From: Falcatimonas sp. MSJ-15
GTDB lineage: Bacteria; Bacillota; Clostridia; Lachnospirales; Lachnospiraceae
NCBI RefSeq assembly: GCF_018918265.1
Contig: NZ_JAHLQC010000006.1
Coordinates: forward strand, 124,001-188,000
Direction of reading: 5' to 3'
Length of the DNA: 64,000 bases
Shown piece after piece: positions 1-8,833 of the stretch. Both the position numbers and the translations under genes were made by a program. How positions within the stretch are numbered: position 1 is the stretch's first letter; every line of letters starts with the position of its first letter. A model generated the notes under the pieces. The model searched no databases, was not told the DNA's origin, and saw only the letters and a program-made list of their open reading frames with translations.

Positions 1-33
1 AGATTATAGATAATTAAGAAAGAGAAGATAATT

Positions 34-79
34 AAGACTTTGGAATTATTATATATAAGGGTAATTCTAAAGTCTTTTT
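34..79 (+). terminator. Rho-independent terminator of an upstream gene outside the window
   Basis: A 15-bp inverted repeat, AAGACTTTGGAATTA at 34-48 and its near-perfect complement at 62-76 with one G-T wobble, is followed by a run of T to 79. It precedes the feoB promoter region and therefore ends a unit lying to the left. Confidence 0.75.
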
Positions 80-326
80 ACATACTATGAATAGTATAAT
101 GCCTGTGTAGTAAGACATATAGATCATTGGTATTGACTTGAATTTGTTTGTGGATTATCCTATATCTGTTAAATAATCTTGGTATAATTCGAAAAAAATA
201 TTGGAGTTAAAAAATGATTATTGAGTATCGATTATCAATATATAAACATTATAACAAGATTGTTTTATACGAAATATAGTTTATATAACATTATATGAAA
301 AAATACACAGGAGAGGAGTAATTCCT
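80..326 (+). promoter_or_regulatory. feoB upstream region with candidate promoter and operator
   Basis: No gene is seen here. A sigma-A-like promoter can be drawn with -35 TTGACT at 133-138, a 17-nt spacer and a weak -10 TATCCT at 156-161. An imperfect AT-rich palindrome lies at 215-237 (arms TGATTATT and GATTATCA) and could be an iron-responsive Fur or DtxR operator. That is an inference from position and shape, because the match to a classical Fur box is poor. A good ribosome binding site (GGAGAGGAG) sits just before the feoB ATG. Confidence 0.35.
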
Positions 327-2732
327 ATGAAATTGAGTGAATTACAGATAGGAAAGACTGCAACGATAACTTTCGTTGGTGGAGAAGGCGCATTAAGACA
401 GCATTTTCTTGATATGGGTGTAATTCCGGGTGTAGATATTACACTTGTCAAATATGCACCGATGGGCGATCCGATGGAGTTCTTAATCCATGGATATGAG
501 TTGACATTAAGAGTTGATGATGCGAAGAAGATAGAGATAGAGGACATTGTTAATAGACAGAATATAGATAATACTGTTAAGAATGATAGTAAAGAATTTG
601 ACAAAAAGAGATTATCTGAAAGAAAAAAGAAAGCTGATATAAAAAAAGATGTAGAACATCCCGGACTTGGAGAAGAAGGAAAGTATCATAGAAAAAAAGA
701 AGAACATCCACTTCCGGAAGGTACAGTACTTACTTTTGCACTTGCAGGTAATCAAAATTGTGGAAAGACAACACTTTTTAATCAGCTTACAGGCTCTAAC
801 CAGCATGTTGGTAACTTTCCCGGAGTAACCGTAGACAGAAAAGATGGTCAGATAAAAGGATATAAAGATACATTAATTACAGATCTTCCAGGCATATATT
901 CTATGTCGCCATATTCAAGTGAAGAGATTGTTACAAGAGAGTTTGTATTAAAGCAGCATCCAAAAGGAATTATTAACATTGTTGATGCGTCAAATATTGA
1001 ACGTAATCTTTATCTTACGATGCAGTTAATAGAACTTGATATACCAATGGTACTTGCACTTAATATGATGGATGAAGTAAGAGATAATGGTGGTTCAATC
1101 TTGGTTAATGAGATGGAGAGACTTCTTGGAATACCGGTAGTTCCAATATCAGCAGCGAAGAATGAAGGTATTGATGAACTTGTAAAGCATGCAGTTCATG
1201 TTGCTAAATATCAGGAGAAACCGGGAAGAGTTGATTTTTGCAATTCAGATAAGAATGGTGGTGCAGTGCACAGATGCCTTCATGGAATTATGCATCTTAT
1301 AGAAGATCATGCTAAGAAATATGATATACCGGTTCGTTTTGCTGCAAGTAAGATTGCAGAAGGCGATAATATTATGTTAGAAGCACTTAATCTTGATCAG
1401 AATGAAAAAGAGATGATAGAGCATATTATTGTGCAGATGGAAAAAGAGAATGGCAGAGACAGAGCAGCAGCTATTGCTAATATGCGTTTTACATTTATAA
1501 AAGAGTTATGTGATAATACAGTTGTAAAACCAAAAGAGAGTAAAGAACATATAAGAAGCAGAAAGATTGATAAAGTCCTTACCGGAAAGTATACAGCAAT
1601 TCCATCATTTATAGGAATTATTGCACTTGTATTCTGGCTTACGTTTAATGTAATAGGTGCCGGGCTTCAAAGACTTCTTGAGATAGGAATTGATAACTTG
1701 TGTAATCTGTGCGATAAAGCTATGACGGCAGGACATGTTAATGAAGCAGTACATTCGCTTGTAATTGATGGAATATTTAATGGTGTAGGAAGTGTATTAA
1801 GTTTCTTGCCGGTTATTGTAACACTATTTTTCTTTTTATCATTAATGGAAGACAGTGGATATATAGCAAGAGTTGCATTTGTGATGGACAAACTTCTTAG
1901 AAAAATAGGTCTGTCAGGAAGAAGTATTGTTCCACTTCTTATAGGATTTGGCTGTTCAGTTCCGGGTGTTATGGCAACTAGAACCTTACCATCAGCAAGA
2001 GATCGTAAGATGACAATATTACTTACACCATTTATGAGTTGTTCAGCAAAACTTCCGATATATGCTTTCTTTACAGCAGCATTTTTCCCGGGACATGGTG
2101 CACTTATAATGATTGGTTTGTATTTAACAGGAATTATAGTCGGAATAATAATGGCATTAATAATGAAAGAGACTACTTTTAAAGGTGAAGCAGTTCCATT
2201 TGTAATGGAGTTACCTAATTATCGTATGCCGGGAATTAAGAATGTAAGCCATCTTCTGTGGGATAAGGCAAAAGATTTCTTACAGAGAGCATTTACAGTT
2301 ATATTTATAGCGACAATTGCTATATGGTTTTTCCAAAACTTTGATACGCATCTTAATATGGTTGATGATGCAAGTCGCAGTATGCTTGCGAAGATATCAG
2401 GTATTATAGCACCGATATTTACACCACTTGGATTTGGAGATTTTAGAATATCAACAGCATTAATTACAGGATTTATGGCAAAAGAAAGTGTTGTTGCAAC
2501 AATATCTGTACTATTTGGAACAACAGCCAATCTTATGAATGTAATTACACCATTATCTGCACTTAGCCTTCTGGTATTCAGTCTGTTATATACACCATGT
2601 GTTGCAGCGATAGCAGCAGTTAAGCGTGAACTTGGTGGAAGATGGGCAGTAACAGTAGTTATATTACAATGTGTTATAGCATGGATTATGGCATTCCTTG
2701 TGAAGATTATAGGAACACTTATTGGATTTTAA
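327..2732 (+). CDS. feoB: Fused FeoA-FeoB ferrous iron transporter
   Basis: Takes up Fe(II) across the cytoplasmic membrane under anaerobic conditions. Residues 1-75 form a FeoA-type SH3-like domain, followed by a highly charged Lys/Glu linker (about 80-125). The FeoB G domain then shows G1 GNQNCGKTT (about 140-148), G3 DLPG (about 185), G4 NMMD (about 245) and G5 SAAK (about 272). From about residue 425 come the paired Gate/Nucleoside-recognition membrane segments, including GFGCSVPGVMATRT. The length of 801 aa fits a fused FeoAB, whereas many bacteria encode feoA separately. The ATG has a strong GGAGAGGAG site. It appears to be co-transcribed with the small gene at 2822. Confidence 0.97.
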   Translation: MKLSELQIGKTATITFVGGEGALRQHFLDMGVIPGVDITLVKYAPMGDPMEFLIHGYELTLRVDDAKKIEIEDIVNRQNIDNTVKNDSKEFDKKRLSERKKKADIKKDVEHPGLGEEGKYHRKKEEHPLPEGTVLTFALAGNQNCGKTTLFNQLTGSNQHVGNFPGVTVDRKDGQIKGYKDTLITDLPGIYSMSPYSSEEIVTREFVLKQHPKGIINIVDASNIERNLYLTMQLIELDIPMVLALNMMDEVRDNGGSILVNEMERLLGIPVVPISAAKNEGIDELVKHAVHVAKYQEKPGRVDFCNSDKNGGAVHRCLHGIMHLIEDHAKKYDIPVRFAASKIAEGDNIMLEALNLDQNEKEMIEHIIVQMEKENGRDRAAAIANMRFTFIKELCDNTVVKPKESKEHIRSRKIDKVLTGKYTAIPSFIGIIALVFWLTFNVIGAGLQRLLEIGIDNLCNLCDKAMTAGHVNEAVHSLVIDGIFNGVGSVLSFLPVIVTLFFFLSLMEDSGYIARVAFVMDKLLRKIGLSGRSIVPLLIGFGCSVPGVMATRTLPSARDRKMTILLTPFMSCSAKLPIYAFFTAAFFPGHGALIMIGLYLTGIIVGIIMALIMKETTFKGEAVPFVMELPNYRMPGIKNVSHLLWDKAKDFLQRAFTVIFIATIAIWFFQNFDTHLNMVDDASRSMLAKISGIIAPIFTPLGFGDFRISTALITGFMAKESVVATISVLFGTTANLMNVITPLSALSLLVFSLLYTPCVAAIAAVKRELGGRWAVTVVILQCVIAWIMAFLVKIIGTLIGF

Positions 2733-2821
2733 TCATAAGAGTTTGTGATGACTAATTGCGATTTATCATTATATATGATAGAATAATATTCGGAAAATTC
2801 GTGAATAAGGGAGGAATTGAG

Positions 2822-3115
2822 ATGGCAGATGTTAATAGCATAGATGTCGAAGATGATCAGTTTGCATATCGTTATGATACACAGCTTCTTATTGATAGAA
2901 GAGATAAAGATCTTGATGAGGACGAGATAGCAGATTATATAACAGATCACTTTGAAGGTAACTGTCTTATTGCAGCAGGAGATGAAGATCTGATCAAGAT
3001 ACATTTCCATACTAATGAGCCTTGGAAAGTGCTTGAATATTGCAATACAATCGGTGAGATATATGATATAGTAGTAGAAGATATGATTCGTCAGTCAGCA
3101 GGATTACATGGCTGA
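2822..3115 (+). CDS. Small DAK/FakA C-terminal-like protein behind feoB
   Basis: A 97-aa protein starting MADVNSIDVEDDQ, preceded by AAGGGAGG. The second half (LIAAGDEDLIKIHFHTNEP followed by EIYDIVVEDM) looks like the C-terminal region of DegV-associated DAK2/FakA (YloV) proteins, which normally carry an N-terminal kinase domain. That kinase domain is absent here. Genes of this kind are often annotated as 'kinase to dihydroxyacetone kinase' next to feoB in clostridia. The ATG at 2822 is chosen because the longer reading frame beginning at 2756 has no ribosome binding site. The role is unknown. Linkage suggests an iron- or fatty-acid-kinase-related regulatory part, which is inference. Confidence 0.7.
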   Translation: MADVNSIDVEDDQFAYRYDTQLLIDRRDKDLDEDEIADYITDHFEGNCLIAAGDEDLIKIHFHTNEPWKVLEYCNTIGEIYDIVVEDMIRQSAGLHG

Positions 3116-3158
3116 TATTATATGCTCATTGTTAAGAGTGGGATAAAGTCCCAAATTG

Positions 3159-3191
3159 AACACCTGATGCTTAATGTATCAGGTGTTTTTG
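3159..3191 (+). terminator. Terminator of the feoB operon
   Basis: ACACCTGAT at 3160-3168 pairs with ATCAGGTGT at 3178-3186 across a 9-nt loop, followed directly by T5. It ends the feoB plus small-gene unit. Confidence 0.85.
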
Positions 3192-3196
3192 CATGA

Positions 3197-3310
3197 TTAA
3201 TAATATTTGACATAGATGGAATATGGTATTCACTTGCAGTTGCAGAGATATGTGCAAGTATAATATCCGTTACATTCCTTATTGGAAAGAAGAAAAAATA
3301 TAATTACTAA
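3197..3310 (+). pseudogene. C-terminal remnant of a MATE-family efflux transporter
   Basis: Between two terminators an open frame without a start encodes 37 residues that include DIDGIWYSLAVAEICASI and end GKKKKYNY. This reads like the last transmembrane helix and basic tail of MATE exporters (GIWxSxPxAE/D pattern). A stop lies just upstream at 3194-3196, and the feoB-operon terminator separates it from any promoter. A perfect 16-bp terminator follows it. The simplest reading is a gene whose first 90 percent was deleted. Identification rests on a short pattern, so it is moderately sure. Confidence 0.6.
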
Positions 3311-3316
3311 TATAAA

Positions 3317-3366
3317 AATACCGGAATTTAATGATATTCGATTAAATTCCGGTATTCACATTTTTA
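3317..3366 (+). terminator. Terminator after the MATE remnant
   Basis: A perfect 16-bp inverted repeat pairs AATACCGGAATTTAAT (3317-3332) with its complement at 3341-3356, followed by a T-rich stretch. It appears to be the original terminator of the deleted transporter gene. Confidence 0.75.
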
Positions 3367-3508
3367 CGATAAACAAGTATAATTATCAGTGATGATATAT
3401 TGAGTGATTATCAAAATCATTTTTATTAAATTATAATGTAAAAATCTGGTTTTACAGTTACTTAATAATATGCTTTCAATGATATACTTATAGAATGGAG
3501 AGTAATAT

Positions 3509-4366
3509 ATGAAGATTAATACTAAAAAGTGTATGATGACAGCAGTGCTGTTAATAGTTGGAATATTGTCATTTGCTGTAATAGCAGGCTATGCAGCATC
3601 ACCTGACTATCATAAGAATACTATCGCATCACTTGATGATAAGAAGACAACAGTTCTTGAACTTACAGCAGCGACAACGACAACTTCGGCTCTTATAACA
3701 CTTCTTCCTGGAGATACAGGGACTCCGATAGCAGATAAGGTTGCAGATCTTAGTCAATACCTGCTTATAGTATTGTGTGCAGTATTTCTTGAAAAATATC
3801 TTGTTACAATCACAGGTTATGTAGCCTTTAAGATCCTTATACCGGTAGCATGTATATTATTTATAATAACACTTGTATATGATAATGCTACAGTGAAGAA
3901 ACTTGCAAGAAGACTTATTGTATTTGCAATTGCAGTATTCCTTGTTGTACCGGCTAGTATAAAAGTGTCAGATCTTATAGAGAATACTTATAGATCTCAG
4001 ATAGATGCAGCTATTGAAGAAGCAGGTAATACAGATGGTCTTATAGATGATGATGACATTAAGAGTGATACTGACAGCAGTGCTGCTAAGGATGACAAAG
4101 GCTTTTGGAACAGCATAGCAGATAGTATTAAAAAAGCCGGAAGTTCAGTTACTAACAGTGTTGAGACAGTGCTTGTCTCACCAGATAAACTTGTTAACAA
4201 AGTTCAAAATTGCCTTAATAATTTTGTTGAAGCTATTGCAGTTATGATTATTACATCATGTGTAATACCAATACTTGTAATAATATTCTTTATATGGCTT
4301 GTTAAAGTATTACTTGATGTTGATTTGTCAAAAGTTAAGCTGCCTGAGAAGATAAGCAAAAAATAG
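3509..4366 (+). CDS. Membrane protein of unknown function
   Basis: 285 aa. The sequence shows an N-terminal signal or anchor helix (about 9-30), then a Thr-rich extracytoplasmic stretch. Two adjacent transmembrane helices follow around 88-135, plus a third around 138-155. An acidic, Asp-rich segment (about 165-200) and an amphipathic stretch come next, with a final helix near 240-265 before a short basic tail (KLPEKISKK). No catalytic motif is visible and I do not recognise the family. It stands alone, with GGAGAG before the ATG. A role in envelope or membrane stress would be a guess only. Confidence 0.75.
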   Translation: MKINTKKCMMTAVLLIVGILSFAVIAGYAASPDYHKNTIASLDDKKTTVLELTAATTTTSALITLLPGDTGTPIADKVADLSQYLLIVLCAVFLEKYLVTITGYVAFKILIPVACILFIITLVYDNATVKKLARRLIVFAIAVFLVVPASIKVSDLIENTYRSQIDAAIEEAGNTDGLIDDDDIKSDTDSSAAKDDKGFWNSIADSIKKAGSSVTNSVETVLVSPDKLVNKVQNCLNNFVEAIAVMIITSCVIPILVIIFFIWLVKVLLDVDLSKVKLPEKISKK

Positions 4367-4413
4367 TAATGAGTGTGGGCAACCTAGTAATTATTAAACG
4401 GTAATAATTAAGA

Positions 4414-4509
4414 AGTAATATTTAAGGAGTAATAAACAAAAAGTAATATTTAAGAAGTAATATTTAAGGAATAATAACAAGAAGTAATATTTAAAAAGTA
4501 ATATTAAAG
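4414..4509 (+). repeat. Five degenerate copies of AGTAATATTTAA
   Basis: The 12-mer AGTAATATTTAA begins at 4414, 4442, 4456, 4483 and 4498 (the last copy is AGTAATATTAAA), often followed by a GGAG- or GGAA-like string. The block fills the gap before the M15 peptidase gene and would lie in its 5' leader or promoter. Several units resemble weak ribosome binding sites. No function is evident. Confidence 0.65.
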
Positions 4510-4521
4510 GAGTGAATAGTC

Positions 4522-5466
4522 ATGAAGAAAAAAACATTAGTGAGAACTTTGACAGGAATAGCAGTTGCAGCAGTTGCGATTGGTGGAATTGTTATTCATG
4601 CGAATAAGAATAATAAAAATATAGCTGATGAGAAGGATATAGCTGATAAGAATGATATAACTACTGATGAAATGACATCAAAGACAGATGAAGAAGTTAC
4701 GAATAATGAATCAATATCGGATGTTTATAATATATCAGATACAGAAGAATCAGTATCAGATATAGAAAAAGAATCATCGGATAATAGTATAGAATCAGAA
4801 GTTAATAATGAAGAGAATACAGATAAGTTATCAGCAGAAAAAGAATATATAGAGAATAGTTTCTATATATCAGAGATTCCTAATGAGATATTTGCTTTAA
4901 TGCAAGGCAAATCATACAAAGATAATTGTACAGTTCCTTATGAAGATCTTAGATATGTTCATATTCTTCATAAGGATTTTGAAGGCAATACTAAGGAAGG
5001 TGAACTTGTAGTTAACAGACTTATAGCAGAAGATATTCTTGAGATATTTAGAGAATTATATAATCAGAGCTATCCTATTGAAAAAGTGAAACTTGTTGAT
5101 GAATATAATGCAGATGATGAAGCTTCGATGAGTGATAATAATTCATCAGCATTTAATTTTAGATTCATATCATATACAACGACAATATCTAAGCATGGTC
5201 TTGGACTTGCAATTGATATTAATACACTTTACAATCCTTATGTAAAGACTGTTAATGGAGCACTTAACATAGAACCGGCTAATGCGACAGAATATGTAGA
5301 TAGAGATAAAGAGTTTGAACATAAGATAGATCATAATGATCTATGCTACAGACTTTTTACAGAACATGGTTTTGAATGGGGTGGAGACTGGAGCAGTGCC
5401 AAAGATTACCAACATTTTGAAGTATCTGATGCAGTAAGTGAAGCATATGTTAATGGGCTAAAATAA
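4522..5466 (+). CDS. Membrane-anchored M15-family peptidoglycan peptidase
   Basis: 314 aa. One N-terminal transmembrane helix (about 8-26) is followed by a long acidic Ser/Asp/Glu/Asn linker (about 30-110). The C-terminal half is a D-alanyl-D-alanine carboxypeptidase / L-Ala-D-Glu endopeptidase domain of the M15 (CwlK/VanY) type. Zinc-site motifs are HGLGLAIDIN and, near the end, WGGDWSSAKDYQHFE, which supply the His, Asp and His ligands and the catalytic acid. It probably trims peptidoglycan stem peptides on the outer membrane face. It has its own AAAGGAG site. Substrate (DD- or LD-bond) cannot be told from sequence alone. Confidence 0.88.
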   Translation: MKKKTLVRTLTGIAVAAVAIGGIVIHANKNNKNIADEKDIADKNDITTDEMTSKTDEEVTNNESISDVYNISDTEESVSDIEKESSDNSIESEVNNEENTDKLSAEKEYIENSFYISEIPNEIFALMQGKSYKDNCTVPYEDLRYVHILHKDFEGNTKEGELVVNRLIAEDILEIFRELYNQSYPIEKVKLVDEYNADDEASMSDNNSSAFNFRFISYTTTISKHGLGLAIDINTLYNPYVKTVNGALNIEPANATEYVDRDKEFEHKIDHNDLCYRLFTEHGFEWGGDWSSAKDYQHFEVSDAVSEAYVNGLK

Positions 5467-5609
5467 ACTTGTTAAAAAGGATATAAATGCCGAACAATTA
5501 TATATGTTAAAATAAAAGTATTGATACAATGTATATAAGAGTAATATTGTTAGTTAGGATAGTTAGATAAGTATATATTCTGACTGTCAGTTGTATATGG
5601 AGGAAAGAT

Positions 5610-6740
5610 ATGCTAGAAAAACTTAAAGTGTTAATGCAAAAAGTATTTTCTAAAAAATCGGATTTTCAGGAAAAAGATGTGATGCAGAACATTTTTGTAT
5701 GCAGATTTGCATTTGTTTGTGTGATCTTTTATACTGTTGAGACTATACTTAATCAGTTAAATATATTTATAATTGATAAAAAAATATTTTTGACTACATA
5801 TATATTAGAAATTATATTTATATTTCTCTATGTTCTGGTGCTTGCGTATATGGGAATAGAGAACAGATATAGTAAGTATCTTAGTATAACTGCAATGGCA
5901 CTTACAGTAACAATTACAGGAAGTGGACTTACATATCACATGTTTCCTCTTACATTAGTACCTATTGTTATTGCAAGTATGTATTCATCTAAGAAATTGT
6001 TTGGTTATGCATTTATACTATCTATTATATCGATTACAGTAACGACGTATGTAGGATATTATAAGGGAGTATGTGATGCTAATATGGTACTAATCACAAC
6101 AACATCACTTGATAAACTTCAAAAAGATGGAGTATTCTTATTAAATAAAGTGAATGGACATCCTATATCAACACTTGCACTGTATTATGTTTTTCCAAGA
6201 AGTGTTATAGCAGTAGCATTTGCTTATCTAAGCAACAGTGTTAGTATTATGATTAGAAGAACTATGGAGAATGCAGTCATAATGGAGAGTAGAGCAGAAA
6301 GAGATGATATGACAGGACTCTATAATAAAAACAGGCTTATAAGTGATATAGCCAAAAATAGTAAGATAGACAGGTTTGTTGCAGTAGTATACTGGGATGT
6401 TAACAGACTAAAATATGTTAATGATAGTTATGGACATTATTATGGAGATTTGCTTATTACAAAGGTTGCAAAGTCAATAAAAAGTGTTGCTAAAAAAGAT
6501 ATGCCGATATACAGGTATGGCGGAGATGAGTTTATAATGTTAATACCGGATGCAACAGAGCAGGAAGTGTTGATAATTATAGACAGATGGAAAAAAGTTA
6601 TAGAGCAGATGGCAAAAGACAGCGATATTCCATTGTCAGCTTCGGTAGGATATGCGATAGGCAAGTATGCCGGTTTGAAAAAGGTCATAGAAGAAGCGGA
6701 TAAGAAGATGTATGAGAATAAAAAACAGAGAAGAAACTAA
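5610..6740 (+). CDS. Membrane-bound diguanylate cyclase (GGDEF)
   Basis: 376 aa. Residues about 25-210 contain several hydrophobic helices resembling a multi-pass sensor. The GGDEF domain (about 220-376) starts with RDDMTGLYNKNRL and carries the intact active-site motif RYGGDEF, so c-di-GMP synthesis is expected. The inhibitory I-site RxxD, five residues before GGDEF, is absent (KKDM there), so product feedback is probably lost. No EAL partner is nearby. It is a monocistronic unit with GGAGGAAAG before the ATG. The 5' arm of its terminator overlaps its last codons. Confidence 0.92.
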   Translation: MLEKLKVLMQKVFSKKSDFQEKDVMQNIFVCRFAFVCVIFYTVETILNQLNIFIIDKKIFLTTYILEIIFIFLYVLVLAYMGIENRYSKYLSITAMALTVTITGSGLTYHMFPLTLVPIVIASMYSSKKLFGYAFILSIISITVTTYVGYYKGVCDANMVLITTTSLDKLQKDGVFLLNKVNGHPISTLALYYVFPRSVIAVAFAYLSNSVSIMIRRTMENAVIMESRAERDDMTGLYNKNRLISDIAKNSKIDRFVAVVYWDVNRLKYVNDSYGHYYGDLLITKVAKSIKSVAKKDMPIYRYGGDEFIMLIPDATEQEVLIIIDRWKKVIEQMAKDSDIPLSASVGYAIGKYAGLKKVIEEADKKMYENKKQRRN

Positions 6741-6767
6741 AAGCGCAGGTTTCTTCTCTGTTTTTTT
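6723..6767 (+). terminator. Terminator overlapping the 3' end of the GGDEF gene
   Basis: AAACAGAGAAGAAAC at 6723-6737 lies inside the coding sequence and pairs perfectly with 6749-6763, followed by T to 6767. The stop codon is in the loop region, so the last residues of the protein are fixed by the terminator stem. Confidence 0.85.
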
Positions 6768-6798
6768 ATGAAAACTGAAACTTTGGATTTAAAGTATT

Positions 6799-7680
6799 TT
6801 ACTTGAATGAAAATCCTGTATCAGCCAGATATTTAATAAAAGTTCTTGTAAGAATTGATATCTTATTAGAAGGAAGTGATGCAACACCTATTGTTCTGTG
6901 AGATTTAGGCATAAGTGGTCTTGCAACAAGATTAAGTTTAAAGTTCTGATATATGAGTTCAGGCATTATAGTTATGCCAAAGCCACCGGCGACCATGGAC
7001 ATTACAGAGAATTCATCATTTAATATATAGCGGGCATTAATGTTATGTTCCATAGATTTTAGAACAGCAAGAATATCATTATCTGAGCCTTTTGATGGAA
7101 GTATAAAAGATTCATTTTTTATGTCCTCTATACTTAGTGCCTCTTTAGCTGTAAGTGGATGTGAAGGTGGCATAAGTACAAGCATAGGATCGTCATATAC
7201 TGGTGTAAATAGTAGTCCTTTGTCTACTGATGTTACGGAAGTGGACAGAAAACCGCAGTCGATTCTTCCGGATATAATATTGTCCGTTATATCATCATAA
7301 TCACCAGAGAATAATTCAAATCTTGTATCAGGATATAGATTGTGGAATCCTTTCATAACAGATGGAAACCATGTAGATATACTTGTGAATATGCCAATCT
7401 TAAGTGTTCCTGCAACAACATTATTAATCTCATATATAGTCTGTGTAAGATTACGCTGTTCATTGACAAGTGCCTGAATAGGTGCGATAAGTCGTAAGCC
7501 ATTATCTGTAAGAGTGACACCATTTGAACTTCGTATAAGCAGAGTAACACCGGCTTCTTTTTCAAGTGCGGATATAGCATGGCTTATTCCGGCCTGAGTG
7601 TAGTTAAGGATCTCAGCAGCTCTTGTTATATTGCCAATCTCAGCGACTTTTAAGAATATTTCATATCTATTAAGATTCAT
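6799..7680 (-). CDS. LysR-family transcriptional regulator
   Basis: 293 aa. Residues 1-60 form the winged helix-turn-helix (FLKVAEIGNITRAAEILNYT followed by SHAISALEKEAG), and about 90-293 form the periplasmic-binding-protein-like effector domain. It is divergently transcribed from the DMT transporter at 7845. The shared 164-bp gap contains two copies of a GAAT...ATTC palindrome, which suggests it controls that transporter and itself. The ligand is unknown. Confidence 0.93.
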   Translation of the reverse strand: MNLNRYEIFLKVAEIGNITRAAEILNYTQAGISHAISALEKEAGVTLLIRSSNGVTLTDNGLRLIAPIQALVNEQRNLTQTIYEINNVVAGTLKIGIFTSISTWFPSVMKGFHNLYPDTRFELFSGDYDDITDNIISGRIDCGFLSTSVTSVDKGLLFTPVYDDPMLVLMPPSHPLTAKEALSIEDIKNESFILPSKGSDNDILAVLKSMEHNINARYILNDEFSVMSMVAGGFGITIMPELIYQNFKLNLVARPLMPKSHRTIGVASLPSNKISILTRTFIKYLADTGFSFK

Positions 7681-7710
7681 ATATAATTCCCCCTGATAAT
7701 ATTAGATACC

Positions 7711-7803
7711 ATAACTTTTCGGAATGGTATACATTCATAACATTCTCTTTTCAAATGCATATATCAGTATATAATAACTTTTTGGAATAGTAAATATATT
7801 CAT
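7711..7803. promoter_or_regulatory. Two LysR-type operator copies between the regulator and the DMT transporter
   Basis: A near-duplicate sequence starting ATAACTTTT occurs at 7711-7738 and 7774-7803. Each contains an inverted repeat: GAATG-GTATA-CATTC (7722-7736) and GAATA-7 nt-TATTC (7785-7801). Position in a divergent LysR promoter and the palindromic form support regulator binding sites. Binding itself is inferred. Confidence 0.6.
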
Positions 7804-7844
7804 GAATTATTAAGTGATAATAAATGTAGCGAGGGAGAAACAAT

Positions 7845-8816
7845 ATGAAATCTGGTAAAAAAATATCTTTATTGGGTGGCTGGTCGCAGACAAAAGCAGA
7901 CTTTATGCTTGGAATTGTAGCTATGACATGGGGAAGCTCATATCTTCTTATGAAGATAGGGCTTGGTGGTATATCACCATATACTATAATAGCTTTAAGA
8001 TTTGGAATAGCATTTATTGCAGTTGCTTTGTTATTTGCAAAAAGACTTAAGAATACGACGAAGAAGATTATTATGCATAGTGCATTATTAGGACTTATGC
8101 TATTTGGGCTATTTGCATTTTTGTTACATGGTATGCAGTCAACAACTGCTTCTAATGCCGGCTTTTTAACAAGTACGACAGTTGTATTTGTTCCAATATT
8201 CAATGCTCTTATAATTAAGAAGATGCCGGCACGTCCTGTTATAGCAGGCTGTCTTGTAACTCTTACAGGAATAGCACTTTTAAGTCTTCAGGGTTCACTT
8301 GTATTACACAGTGGAGATGCGTTATGTCTTATTGGTGCTGTATCATATGCTTTTTATATAATCTTAACAGATGTATATAGCAAGAAGGAAGAAGGTCTTT
8401 TACTAGGAATATGGCAGCTTGGATTTGCAGCTTTGTATGGATTTATCATGTCACTGATATTTGAGACACCATCACTTCCACAGAGTATGGCACAGTGGGG
8501 AGCAATTCTTGGACTTGCACTTATATGCAGTGGATTTGGATTTGTAGTACAGCCTGTAGCACAGAAGTATACAACACCAGAACATACAGGATTATTATTT
8601 GCACTTGAACCGGTATTCTCGGCTGTTCTTGCTTACATATTCATTGGAGAAAAATTAAGTACACAAGGATATACAGGAGCTGTTCTTGTAATGCTTGGTG
8701 TTGTGATTGCATCTGTATTATCAAAAGACAGAGATACAGATAATGAGTCACAGCTTAAAGTTCATGCTAAAGTGCTTAAAGGCGGAAAAGCAGCTGCACT
8801 TTTGCAACATGAATAA
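7845..8816 (+). CDS. DMT-superfamily (EamA) transporter
   Basis: 323 aa with about ten hydrophobic helices arranged as two EamA repeats. The first begins near residue 20 (MLGIVAMTWGSSYLLMKIG), the second near 155 (DALCLIGAVSYAFYIILTD). The C-terminus is a soluble basic tail. Proteins of this type usually export metabolites or amino acids. It is paired divergently with a LysR regulator, a common arrangement for inducible exporters. GCGAGGGAG precedes the ATG. Confidence 0.9.
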   Translation: MKSGKKISLLGGWSQTKADFMLGIVAMTWGSSYLLMKIGLGGISPYTIIALRFGIAFIAVALLFAKRLKNTTKKIIMHSALLGLMLFGLFAFLLHGMQSTTASNAGFLTSTTVVFVPIFNALIIKKMPARPVIAGCLVTLTGIALLSLQGSLVLHSGDALCLIGAVSYAFYIILTDVYSKKEEGLLLGIWQLGFAALYGFIMSLIFETPSLPQSMAQWGAILGLALICSGFGFVVQPVAQKYTTPEHTGLLFALEPVFSAVLAYIFIGEKLSTQGYTGAVLVMLGVVIASVLSKDRDTDNESQLKVHAKVLKGGKAAALLQHE

Positions 8817-8833
8817 TATGCAGTAATGTAATA

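Noticed and set aside
2756..2821. An N-terminal extension of the small gene behind feoB
   Set aside because: The extra 22 residues have no ribosome binding site, while the ATG at 2822 has AAGGGAGG.
7751..8203. A minus-strand frame overlapping the DMT transporter start and the operator region
   Set aside because: It conflicts with the clear EamA protein and with the divergent promoter.
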